From positions 40,823,653 through 40,887,652 of the forward strand of contig NC_065572.1 of the NCBI RefSeq assembly GCF_937616625.2: a stretch of DNA of 64,000 nt. The letters run 5' to 3'. This document shows positions 24,101 through 36,737 of this stretch, in pieces. The position numbers were made by a program, and so were the translations under genes. Positions within the stretch are counted from its first letter, which is position 1, and the number at the start of each line of letters is the position of its first letter. The notes beneath the pieces are model-generated. The model ran no database searches. It worked only from the letters and a program-made list of their open reading frames with translations, and was not told the DNA's origin. This DNA comes from Mercurialis annua (taxonomy: Eukaryota > Streptophyta > Magnoliopsida > Malpighiales > Euphorbiaceae).

Positions 24101-25860
24101 AACGTTTCACCTTTTTAGCGTTATAAGCCAAATGATTACAAATCCAAGATGTCTCCTTTTTAACAATTTAAGCCAAACGTTTACAAACGTTAGGGAACAA
24201 AACCAAACGTTGTCAAAGGTTATAAAACCAAACAAAACATTTCACCTTTTTAGCGATTTAAGCCAAACGTTTACAAACGTTACGAAACAAATCCTAAAGT
24301 TTACAAACACAAACAAATCCAAGCGTTTCACTTTTTTAGCGATTCAAGCCAAACATTTACAAATGGTACGAAACAAAACCTATTGTTTAAAAACATTACG
24401 AAACAAATCCAAGTGTTTCACCTTTTTAGCAATTTAAGCCGAACGTTTACAAACGTTGCGAAACAAATCCAAATGTGTCACCTTTTTAGCGATTTAAGCC
24501 AAACGTGTAAAACGTTACGAAACAAATCCAAACGTGAAAAGGTGAAACGATTTGGGGAAATGTTTACAAACGTTACAAAACAAAACCAAACGTTTCCCAT
24601 TTTTTGCGATTTAAGCCAAACGCTTTACACGATACGAAACCAAAACCAAACGGTTAAAACATTACGAAACAAATCCAAATTCAAACGTTTAAAATGTTAC
24701 GAAACAAATCCAAACATGAAAAAGTGAAACGATTGGGGAAACGTTTACAAACGTTATGAACCAAAACCAAACGATTCCTATTTTTAGCAATTTAAGCCAC
24801 ACATTTTAAACATTACGAAACAAAACCAAACATTTAAAATGTTACGAAACAAATCCAAATGTTTCCTCATTTTAGCTATTTAAGCTGAACGTTTACAAAC
24901 GCTATGAAATAAATCCAAACGTTTCACCTTTTTAGCGATTGAAGCCCAACGTTTACAATCGTTACGAAACAAAACCAAACGTTGAAATCGTTACGAAACA
25001 AAACAAAATGTTTTACCTTTTTAGCGATTTAAGCCAAACATTTAAAATGTTATAAAACAAATCCAAACGTTTCCCCTTTATAGTGATTTAAGCCAAAAAT
25101 TTACAAACGTTACGTGATAAATCTAAATGTTTCACCTATTTAGCGATTTAGGCTAAACGTTTGCAAACGTTACGAAATAAATTTAAACGTTTCCCCTTTT
25201 TAGAAATTTAAGCCAAACATTTATAAAAGTTAGTAAACCAAATCAAACATTTCACATTTTTAGCGATTTAAGACAAACCTTTACAAATGTTACGAAACAA
25301 TTCCAAGCGTTTCACCTTTTTAGAAATTTAAGCAAAACGTTTACAAACGTTAGGAAACAAATCCAAACGTTTTACCTTTTTAGCGACTTAAGCCAAACGT
25401 TTTCAAACGTTATGAAACAAATCCAAACGTTTCAACTTTTAGCGACTTAAGCCAAACATTTACAAACGGTACGAAACAAATCCAAACGTTTCACCATTTT
25501 AGCGATTTAAGCCAAACGTTTAAAACATTACGAAACAAATCCAAACGTTTCACCTTTTTAGCGATATAAGTAAAACATTTACAAACATTACAAAAGAAAT
25601 CCAAGAGTTTCACCATTTTAGCAATTTAAGTCAAACCTTTACAAACATTACGAAACAAATCCAAACGTTTCACCTTTTCAGCGATTTAAGCCAAACATTT
25701 ACAAACGTTACCAAACAATTCCAAACGTTTCACCTATTCAGCGATTTAAGCCAAACTTTTACAAACGTTTCGAAACAAATCCAAACGTTTACAAACGTTA
25801 CGAAACAAATCCAAACTTTTTACCTTTATAGCGATTTAAGCCAAACGTTTACAAACGTTA

Positions 25861-27764
25861 CGGAACAAATCCAAACGTTTAACCTTTTTAGCAATTTAAG
25901 TCAAACTTTTACAAACATTACGAAACAAATTAAAATGTTTCAATTCAAGCCAAACGTTTACAAAAAAATCCAAATGTTTCCCCTTTTTAGCGATATATGC
26001 CAGCCGTTTATAAACGATATGGCTTAAATCGCTAAAAAGGTGAAACGTTTGAATTTGTTTCGTAAGGTTTTAAACGTTTGGTTTTGTTTCAAAACCATAC
26101 AAAACAAAAAGTTTCACCTTTTTAGCGATTAAAGCCAAACGTTTACAAACGTTACGAAACAAATCCAAATGTTTCACCTTTTGAGCAATTTAAGCCAAAT
26201 GTGTACAAACGTTACAAAACAAATCCAAACGTTCTACCTTTTTAGCGATTTAAGCCAAACATTTACAAACTTTACGAAACAAATCCAAACGTTTCACCTT
26301 TTTAGCAATTTAAGCCAAACGTTTACTAACGTTACGAAACAAATCTAAACGTTTCATCTTTTTAGCGATTTAAGCCAAACGTTTACAAACGTTATGAAAC
26401 AAATCCAAGCGTTTAACCTTTTTAGCAATTTAGATAAAACGTTTACAAATCCAAGCGTTTTACCTTTTCAGCAATTTAATCCAAACATTTACAAATGTTA
26501 CGAAACAAATCCAAACGTTTCACTTTTTTCGCGATTTAAGCCAAACGTTTACAAGCGTTAAGAAACGAATCCAAACGTTTCCTCGTTTTAACAATTTAAG
26601 CCAAACGTTTAGAAATGTTAGGAAACAAATCCAAACGTTTCACCTTTTTAGCAATTTAATTCGAACATTTACAAACGTTACAAAACAAATCCAAACGTTT
26701 TACCTTTCTTGCGATTTAAGCCAAACGTTTAACCTTTTTAGTGATTTAAGCCAAATGTTTTAAACGTTTCGAAACAAAAACAACAGATAAAACGATACGA
26801 AACAAATCCAAATCCAAACGTTTCAAATGTTACGAAACAAATCCAAACATGAAAAGGTGACATGATTTGGGGAAACGTTTACAAACGTTACGAAGCAAAA
26901 CCAAACGTTTCCCATTTTTAGCGATTTAAGCCACACGTTTTAAACATTACGCATCAAAATAAAACGTTTAAAACGTTACGAAACAAATCAAAACGTTTCC
27001 CCATTTTAGCGATTTAAGCCGTACGTTTACAAAAGTTACAAAACAAATCCAAACGTTTCACCTTTTTAGCAATTGAAGCCAAACGTGTACAAACATTACG
27101 AAACAAAACCATACGTTTTACCTTTTTAACGATTTAAGACAAACATTTAAAACATTACGAAACCAATCCAAACGTTTCCCCTTTTTAGCGATTTAAGCCA
27201 AACGTTTACAAACGTTACGTAACAAATCCAAACGTTTCATCTATTTAGCGATTTAAGCCAAACTTTTACAAACGTTACGAAACAAATCCAAGCGTTTCAC
27301 CTTTTTAGCAATTTAAGCCAAATGTTTACAACCGTTATTAAACAAAAAGAAACGTTTCACATTTTTAGCAATTTAGGCCAAACGTTTACAAATGTTACGA
27401 AACAAATCCAAGCGTTTCACCCTTTTAACAATTTATGCCTAACGTTCACAAGCGTTTGACCTTTTTAGCAATTTAAGCCTAACCTTTACAAATGTTACGA
27501 AACAAATCCAAACGTTTACAAACTTTAGAAACAAATCCAAACATTTCTCCATTTTAGCGATTCAATCCAAACGTTTAAAATGTTATGAAACAAATCCAAA
27601 CGTTTCACCTTTTCAGCGATTTAAGCCAAATGTTTACAACGTTACGAAACAAATCCAAACGTTTCACTATTTTAGCGGTTTAAGCCAAACGTTTACAAAA
27701 GTTACGAAACAAATCCAAGTATTTCACCTTTTTAGCAATTTAAGCGAAATGTTTACAAACGTTA
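25861..27764. repeat. 1904-bp higher-order unit, copy 1
   Basis: This block is followed directly by a nearly identical copy at 27765-29668. Landmarks (inverted marker at 26016, AACAACAGATAAAACGATACG near 26782, small inversion at 26851) recur exactly 1904 bases later. By eye I find only about a dozen single-base differences, far fewer than between neighbouring monomers, so the duplication is recent. Confidence 0.93.
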
Positions 27765-29668
27765 CGGAACAAATCCAAACGTTTAACCTTTTTAGCAATT
27801 TAAGTCAAACTTTTACAAACATTACGAAACAAATTAAAATGTTTCAATTCAAGCCAAACGTTTACAAAAAAATCCAAATGTTTCCCCTTTTTAGCGATAT
27901 ATGCCAGCCGTTTATAAACGATATGGCTTAAATCGCTAAAAAGGTGAAACGTTTGAATTTGTTTCGTAAGGTTTTAAACGTTTGGTTTTGTTTCAAAACC
28001 ATACAAAACAAAAAGTTTCACCTTTTTAGCGATTAAAGCCAAACATTTACAAACGTTACGAAACAAATCCAAATGTTTCACCTTTTTAGCAATTTAAGCC
28101 AAATGTGTACAAACGTTACAAAACAAATCCAAACGTTCTACCTTTTTAGCGATTTAAGCCAAACATTTACAAACTTTATGAAACAAATCCAAACGTTTCA
28201 CCTTTTTAGCAATTTAAGCCAAACGTTTACTAACGTTACGAAACAAATCTAAACGTTTCATCTTTTTAGCGATTTAAGCCAAACGTTTACAAACGTTATG
28301 AAACAAATCCAAGCGTTTCACCTTTTTAGCAATTTAGATAAAACGTTTACAAATCCAAGCGTTTTACCTTTTCAGCAATTTAATCCAAACATTTACAAAT
28401 GTTACGAAACAAATCCAAACGTTTCACTTTTTTCGCGATTTAAGCCAAACGTTTACAAGCGTTAAGAAACGAATCCAAACGTTTCCTCGTTTTAACAATT
28501 TAAGCCAAACGTTTAGAAATGTTAGGAAACAAATCCAAACGTTTCACCTTTTTAGCAATTTAATTCGAACATTTACAAACGTTACAAAACAAATCCAAAC
28601 GTTTTACCTTTCTTGCGATTTAAGCCAAACGTTTAACCTTTTTAGTGATTTAAGCAAAACGTTTTAAACGTTTCGAAACAAAAACAACAGATAAAACGAT
28701 ACGAAACAAATCCAAATCCAAACGTTTCAAATGTTATGAAACAAATCCAAACATGAAAAGGTGACATGATTTGGGGAAACGTTTACAAACGTTACGAAGC
28801 AAAACCAAACGTTTCCCATTTTTAGCGATTTAAGCCACACGTTTTAAACATTACGCATCAAAATAAAACGTTTAAAACGTTACGAAACAAATCAAAACGT
28901 TTCCCCATTTTAGCGATTTAAGCCGTACGTTTACAAAAGTTACAAAACAAATCCAAACGTTTCACCTTTTTAGCAATTGAAGCCAAACGTGTACAAACAT
29001 TACGAAACTAAACCAAACGTTTTACCTTTTTAACGATTTAAGACAAACATTTAAAACATTACAAAACCAATCCAAACGTTTCCCCTTTTTAGCGATTTAA
29101 GCCAAACGTTTACAAACGTTACGTAACAAATCCAAACGTTTCATCTATTTAGCGATTTAAGCCAAACTTTTATAAACGTTACGAAACAAATCCAAGCGTT
29201 TCACCTTTTTAGCAATTTAAGCCAAATGTTTACAACCGTTATTAAACAAAACGAAACGTTTCACATTTTTAGCAATTTAGGCCAAACGTTTACAAATGTT
29301 ACGAAACAAATCCAAGCGTTTCACCCTTTTAACAATTTATGCCTAACGTTCACAAGCGTTTGACCTTTTTAGCAATTTAAGCCTAACCTTTACAAATGTT
29401 ACGAAACAAATCCAAACGTTTACAAACTTTAGAAACAAATCCAAACATTTCTCCATTTTAGCAATTCAATCCAAACGTTTAAAATGTTATGAAACAAATC
29501 CAAACGTTTCACCTTTTCAGCCATTTAAGCCAAATGTTTACAACGTTACGAAACAAATCCAAACGTTTCACTATTTTAGCGGTTTAAGCCAAACGTTTAC
29601 AAAAGTTACGAAACAAATCCAAGTATTTCACCTTTTTAGCAATTTAAGCGAAATGTTTACAAACGTTA
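27765..29668. repeat. 1904-bp higher-order unit, copy 2
   Basis: Tandem duplicate of 25861-27764. The join lies in GTTTACAAACGTTACGGAAC, within the AACGTT-rich part of a monomer. After 29668 the sequence goes on into a more diverged unit with the same markers at 30012 and 30850. Confidence 0.93.
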
Positions 29669-32600
29669 CGAAACAAATCCAAACATTTCACCTTTTTATC
29701 GATTTAAGGCAAACGTTTACAAAAGTTACCAAACAAATCCAAACGTTTCACCTTTTTAGCGATTTAAGCCAAACGTTTACAAACGTTATGAAACAAATCC
29801 AAACTGTTCACCTTTTTAGCGATTTAAGCAAAACGTTTACAAAGTTACGAAACAAATCCAAATGTTTAACCTTTTTAGCAATTTAAGTTAAACGTTTACA
29901 AACGTACGAAACAAATTTAAATTTTTCAATTTATGCCAAACGTTTACAAACGTAATGAAACAAATCCAAATGTTTTCCCTATTTAGCGATTTATGCCAAA
30001 CGTTTATAAACGATATGGCTTAAATCGCTAAAAAGGTGAAGCGTTTGAATTTGTTTTGTAATGTTTTAAACGTTTGGTTTTGTTTCATAACATTACAAAA
30101 CGAAACGTTTCACCTTTTTAGCAATTTAAGCCAAACGTTTACAAACGGTACAAAACAAATCCAAACGTTTCCCCTTTTTACCAATTTAAGCCAAACATGT
30201 ACAAACGTTATGAAACAAATCCAAATGTTTCACCTTTTTAGCGATTTAAGCCAAACGTTTATAAACGTTATGAAACAAATCCAAACGTTTCACCTTTTTA
30301 GCAATTTAAGCGAAACGTTTACAAACGTTATGAAACAAATCTAAACGTTTTACCTTTTAAGTGATATACGCCAAACGTTTACAGAAGTTACGAAACAAAT
30401 CCAAGCGTTTCACCTTTTTTAGCAATTTAGGCCAAACGTTTACAAATCCAAGTGTTTCACCTTTTTTTGCAATTTAAGCCAAACGTTTACAAACGTTACG
30501 AAACAAATCTAAATGTTTCCTCATTTTAGCAATTTAAGCCAAACGTTTAGAAACATTATGAAACAAATCCAAACATTTCACCTTTTTAGCAATATAATCT
30601 GAATGTTTACAAACATTACGAAACAAATCCAAACGTGTCACCTTTCTAGCGATTTAAGCCAAACGTTTAACGTTTTTAGTGATTTAGGCCGAACATTTGC
30701 AAACGTTACGTAACAAAACCATACGTTGCCCATTTTTAGCGAATTAAGTCAAACTTTTTAAACGTTACGAAATAAAACCAAACGGTTAGAACGTTACGAA
30801 AAAAATCCAAATCCAAACGTTTAAAATGTCACGAAACAAATCCAAACATGAAAAGGTAAAACGATTTGAGGAAATGTTTACAAACGTTACGAAACAAAAC
30901 CAAACGTTTCCCATTTTTAGTGATATAAGCCACATGTATTAAACAATACTAAACAAAACCAAACGTTTAAAATGTTACGAAACAAATCGAAACGTTTTCC
31001 CATTTTAGCGATTTAAGCCGAACGTTTACAAATATTACGAAAAAAATCCAAAGGTTTCACCTTTTTAGCGATTGAAGGCAAATGTTAACAAACATTGTGA
31101 AACAAAACCGAACGTTTAAATTGTTACGAAACAGAACCAAACGTTTTAAATTTTTAGCGATTTAAGCCAAACATTTAAAACGTTGCGAAACAAATCAAAC
31201 TGTTTCCCCTTTTTAGCGATTTAAACCAAACGTTTACAAACGTTACGAAACAAATCCAAACATTTCCCCATTTTAGCGATATAAGCCAAACGTTTAAAAC
31301 GTTACGAAACAAATCCAAACGTTTCACCTTTTTAGCGATTTAAGCCAAACATTTACAAACGTTACGAAACAAATCCAAACGTTTCACCTTTTTAGCGATT
31401 TAATCCAAACGTTTACAAATGTTAAGAAACAAATCCAAGCGTTTCACATTTTTAGCAATTTAAGCCAAACATTTACAAACGTTACAAACAAATCCAAACG
31501 TTTCACCTTTTTAGAGATTTAAGCCAAATGTTTACAAACGTTACGAAACAAATCTAAACGTTTAACCTTTTTTGCAATTTAAGCCAAACGTTTACAAACG
31601 TTACGAAACAAATCCAAACTTTTCAATTTAAGCCAAACGTTTAAAAACATTATGAAACAAATCCAAACCTTTCCCATTTTTAGCGATATATGCCAAATCT
31701 TTATAAACGATACGGCTTAAATCGCTAAAAAGAAACGTTTTGAATTTGTTTCGTAAGGTTTTAAACGTTTGGTTTTGTTTCATAACCTTACAAAACCAAA
31801 CGTTTTACCTTTCTAGCGATTTAAGCCAAACGTTTACAAACGCTACGAAACAAATCCAAACGTTTCACCTTTTTAGCAATTTAAGCCAAACTTGTACAAA
31901 CGTAACGAAACAAATCCAAACGTTTCACCTTTTTAGCGACTTAAGACAAACGTTTACAAACGTTACGAAATAAGTCCAAACGTTTTACCTTTTTTGCAAT
32001 TTAACCCAAACGATTGCAAACGTTACGAAACAAATCTAAACGTGTCACCTTTTTAGTAATTTAAGCCAAACATTTACAACGTTAGGAAACAAATCCAAGC
32101 GTTTCACCTTTTTAGAAATCTAGGCCAAACATTTAACCTTTTTAGTGATTTAAGCCGAATGTTTATAAACGTTACAAAACAAAACCAAATGTTTCACCTT
32201 TTTAGAAATTTAAGCGAAACGTTTACAAATGATACGAAATAAAATCCAAACGTTTAAAACGTTACGAAAAAATCCAAGCGTTTCATCTTTTTAACAATTT
32301 AGTCCGAACGTTTACAAACATTACGAAACAAAACCAAACGTTTCACCTTTATAGCTATTTAAGCCAAACGTTTACAAACATTACAAAACAAATCTAAGTT
32401 TTTCACCTTTTTAGCAATTTAAGCCAAACGTTTACAAACGTTGCGAACAAATCCAAATGTTTCACCTTTTGTAGTGATTTAAGCCAAACGTTTACAAACG
32501 TTTCAGCTTTTTAGCGATTTAAGCTAAACGTTTACAAACAATACGAAACAAATCCAAACGTTTCACCTTTTTAGCAATTGAAGCCAAATGTTTACAAACG

Positions 32601-35600
32601 TTACGAAACAAATCCAAACGTTTCACTTTTTTAGCGATTTAAGCCAAACGTTTACAAACGTTACGATACAAAACCAAACGTTTCCCCTTTTAGCGATTTA
32701 AGCCAAAAGTTTATAAACGTTACAAAACAAATCCAAACGTTTCACATTTTTAGCAGTTTAAGCCAAACGTTTACAAACGTTGCTGAACAAAACAAAACAT
32801 TTAAAACGTTACGAAACAAATCCAAATGTTTGACATTTTTAGCGATTTAACCCAAACATTTTACAAAACGGTACGAAACAAAGCCAAATTGCTACAAGCC
32901 TTACGAAATAAATCCAAGCGTTTCACTTTTTTATCAATTTAAGCCAAACGTTAATAAACGTTACAAAACAAATCCAAACGTTTCCCCTTTTTAATGATTT
33001 AAACCAAACGTTTACACACGTTACGAAACAAACCCAAGCGTTTCACCTTTTTTTAGCAATTTAAGCCAAACGTTTACAAACGTTACTAAACAAAAGCAAA
33101 CGTTTTACATTTTTAGCGATTTAAGCCAAATGTTTACAAATGTTACAAAACAAATCCAAGCGTTTCACCTTTTTAGCTATTTAAGCCAAAGGTTTTCAAA
33201 AGTTACGAAACAAATCCAAACGTTTCACCTTTTTTGCGATTTAAGCCAAACGTTTACAATCGTTACTAAAAAAATCCAAGCTTTTCACCATTTTAGCAAT
33301 TCAAACCAAACGTTTACAAACGTTACGAAACAAATACCAACGTTTTCCCTTTTTAGCGATTGAAGCAAAACGTTTACAAATGTTACAAAACAAATCCAAA
33401 TGTTTCACCTTTTTAGCGATTCAAGCCAAACGTTTACAAAGGTTACGAAACAAATCCAAACTTTTCACCTTTTTAGCGATTTAAGCCAAACATTTACAAA
33501 CGTTATGAAACAAATCCAAACGTTTAACCTTTTTAGAAAATTTTAGTCACACGTTTACAAACGTTACGAAACAAATCCAAACGTTTCAATTTAAGGCAAA
33601 CGTTTACAAACGTTATGAAACAAATCCAAACGTTTCTTAATTTTAGCGATATATGCAAAACCGTTTATAAACGATACGGCTGATATCGCTAAAAAGGTGA
33701 AACGTCTGAATTTGTTTCGTAAGGTTTTAAACGTTTGGTTTTGTTTCATAACCTTATGTCACGACCCAAATTCGTGGATCGCGACCGGCGCTAGGGTATG
33801 GGTATGGTCGTACCAAAACCCGTAGCATGCCTCGCAGAAAACCTTATAAACAAATAAACATGCAAGAAAACCAATGCTCGGGGGCAACCGAGACTTCAGC
33901 CTAGGTCTAACAACTTATACAGCAGTTCTAATATACGCTTTTAATAACAATCTGAAACTATGAAACATGCCTCATATATATATATAAATAACCCAATGAA
34001 ACATACCAAAGTATAATAATATAAAAGTCGTACCACTACGACAAACCCAAGTATAATATTAAGACAACTAGTTCTACTGCGGTCTAAGAGGTAAAACAGT
34101 AACTAGTCTGATATCATAAAAAGACCTCCGAGGAATCAAAAGATCGGAGATGACCAACGCTCTCAAAATCATAAACCTGGAAAGTTGGGAAAACAACGGG
34201 GTCAGATATACTGAGATGAGTTCATAATGCTATTTACATTTATTAAGTTTAAAACCCTTAAAACAAATCCTTTTATACTAATATATATACTTGATTATGG
34301 GAAACAGTATTGAATTGAAATCCCAAAGTATTTAACCCAAAGTAGATGGGAACATATCCTCATCGATTCCCAAAGTAGGCCAGACATTCGTCAGCCAATC
34401 CCAAAGTACTTACCGGTGCATACAGTCTCGATACAAGCCTATCGAATAGCTCGTTTCAATCCAGATCCATAATCCTTAATACAGTTCACAAACATTTGAT
34501 ATACTAAAATAATGTGCGGTACTTAATAAAGCGGTAAATAACACTACAAACTCACTGCTTGCTTATCCACGTAAGTCTTGGCAACAGCTAACCCTGCGTA
34601 GACTCCGTAGCACGAGCAGTCAACGGGTCTAAAACATAATATAAGCTAAATTCCGAACCACCCCTATCTCTAAGAATACTAGACTCCACATAGGACTAGC
34701 ATTGCAACCAACAATCAAACAAGGTAATCAAAGTACAACTAAACATCCATACAACTAATTATCCAAATAAGGCAAGTTCAGTTTAGGTGAGTTCATATCT
34801 TTAAAAAAACAAAAACAAAGTCTTACATACTTAAATAATCTTCAAAACAATAACAGTTCCCAAAGTAGTGTGTTGGCCTTACTGCAATATAGCCTAACAC
34901 AACATGTCGGAAGATCACGTCTAACCTGACCCAACCATAAACCAAATTTAAAGCCAAAGTCTTTAATCAAACCTTAAATGAAACCAAATTCAGTTTCTAA
35001 ATAAGAACTCACACCAAAACTTAATAATGCCATAAACAATTAAGCTTGCTAACACTTAGCAAGTAGCACCCCAAGTACATTGAAATATAACACCTTAAAT
35101 AGAATCAATAAGATTCAACATCTTTTAAGTATCAACTTGAAAATAGAATAAATCAATCAAAACCTTACATGACAAATAACACCCTTATATGCCTTATATA
35201 GTTTAATCAAAATCAAACCACAACCTAAGATAGAACTAACATCCTGAAATAAGTTTAAACCAATTAGTAAACAATTTCCAGCCCTTAGTAACTTGATTAA
35301 AATCACCCTAAGTATGTCTCAAAGCTAGGGCAAAACCACAACACTTAGCAAATTAAGCAAACAACCAAAAGAGACCCAAAGTATTCGATTTTACTTTATA
35401 AAATAAATTCTTAAACTTACAAATTTTCAGCCACATATATATGTTCTTAAAACACCGATTTAAACCATCAAAACCATATTTAACATATGTTTTAGCCATT
35501 AGACAATTACCTCAAATCACTCAATGAAACAATTGTTAACAAACACCCTTTTAACCTTTTTAAAAGAAATTTTCAGATTTAGTTTTTAAATCAAAACAGA

Positions 35601-36228
35601 GTTTAGCCCAAAAACTTTAATCAAATGCAACACTAATCTACTTAAACGATTTCTCCAAGCCACCCAAAGTATTGTTAAGTATCTAACACCCTACGATTCA
35701 TTCGCTTGAAATTTCCAGATTTTATTAGAGTTTCAAAACAGAATTTACAACCCAAAAATGTTAGCAATTTGATAAACCTTTCAATTGTAACGTCTAAACC
35801 AAACCACCCAAGGTACAAGTAATATGAACAAGCCAATAACACCTTAAATCAACCATTTACAGATTTAAAATCAATACAAACAGAAAATATACTCAAACCA
35901 CCCAATGTATCGAATCCAATCGAAAAGCTAACAACCTCAACAACACAAGATAAGGGATTAGATCTACTAATCTTTTGAGATAACACAAAACAAGAAAACC
36001 CAACAATAAGAGCAATCCAAATCAGCCTAAGAACGAACAGCAACCCAAAGCTAATGAGCACACAACCCAAGGATAGATAAAACATGAATTAAATCTTAAA
36101 GAAATGATGAAAATACTTACTAATGATCACCAAAGGCTTAGGAATAGGTGGAATATGAAAATCAGAGAGTATATGCCGTTTTAGGGTTTTTAGAAAAGTG
36201 TAAAATCAGTTTAGGTCGAATTAGGTGA

Positions 36229-36238
36229 GTTTAAATAG
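36229..36238 (-). promoter_or_regulatory. TATA-like box of the element B LTR
   Basis: The minus strand reads CTATTTAAAC, followed by an AACTGATTTTACACTTTTC stretch and the AAAACCCTAAAACGGC block that probably lies in the transcribed part. It sits about 13 bases downstream of the palindrome array. Assigned by position and sequence only. Confidence 0.5.
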
Positions 36239-36250
36239 AAATCAGCGAAC

Positions 36251-36332
36251 TGCACAGTGCACGCGTCGCGCCTGCTACACCTCCTTCGCGCTCGCGATTC
36301 ATGAATCGCGCCCGTGATTCATGCAAGTCACG
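36251..36332. repeat. CG-rich palindrome array in the element B 3' LTR
   Basis: 36293-36310 is a perfect 18-base palindrome with arms CGCGATTCA. 36313-36332 is an imperfect one with CGTGA...TCACG ends. 36251-36261 is the short palindrome TGCACAGTGCA. In the 5' LTR the unit CGCGATACATGAATCGCG occurs twice (43633-43650 and 43673-43690), 40 bases apart. The array lies just upstream of the TATA-like box on the minus strand. Confidence 0.85.
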
Positions 36333-36546
36333 CCCGCGAAATGCTACTGCCTCCGATGAAATTTTGAGATTTTGAAATTTAAATCGAAAACGTTTCAAAC
36401 TCCGAGGTTACTTCTAATACATCTTAAAACACATTTTAAAAGGTTTGGAACCTTCGACACGCGAATCTAAGTGGTCGAACCACTCAATGAACCCAAGGTA
36501 TCGCTTGGGCTAACGGAACAAGTTAGAAAAAATACGGGGTGTTACA

Positions 36547-36583
36547 TTCTCCCCAACTTAAAAACAAAATCGTCCTCGATTTT
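36547..36583 (-). promoter_or_regulatory. polypurine tract and preceding stem-loop, element B
   Basis: On the minus strand GTTGGGGAGAA abuts the LTR. 36566-36583 forms stem AAAATCG / CGATTTT with loop AGGA in the element sense. Compared with A and D both arms have changed together, which keeps the pairing. Confidence 0.8.
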
Positions 36584-36737
36584 ACAACAACGAAACTAAA
36601 CAACAACTCACATAAACACACCAAAATAATGCACGTAGTACAAATGCCCAAAATATCACTCAACAAGTAGCACATAAATACACACATAACCCAAAGTACT
36701 AACGTGGCATAAAAGCAACCAACAATACCAACGTACC

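Larger units (their letters stand above)
20193..33756. repeat. 60-bp satellite array with higher-order repeats
   Basis: About 225 monomers. Inverted segments lie at about 20580-21112, 26016-26085, 27920-27990, 30012-30085, 31709-31785 and 33673-33751. The last five are versions of one marker and define a higher-order repeat of 1.7-2.1 kb. A second marker (CATGAAAAGGTGA followed by GATTTGGGG, a tiny inversion) recurs at 24536, 24718, 26851, 28755 and 30850. Shortened monomers and TTTAAAACG junctions are common between 23000 and 32000. No gene is seen. Confidence 0.95.
33757..36546 (-). repeat. 3' LTR of element B (2790 bp)
   Basis: It runs from TGTCACGACCC (plus-strand view) to GGGGTGTTACA, i.e. 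TGTAACACCCC on the minus strand. It is 251 bp longer than the other LTR because that copy lacks 35604-35858 and a 13-base piece near 35090, but has one extra palindrome unit. It contains repeated CCCAAAGTA motifs (34320-34400), a TATA-like site and the palindrome array. No gene is present; the open frame at 35849-36085 is in LTR sequence. Confidence 0.95.

Noticed and set aside
35849..36085. 78-codon hydrophobic frame in the B LTR, also at 43186-43425
   Set aside because: It lies inside LTR sequence on the element strand, is present only because both LTRs share sequence, and has no family resemblance.
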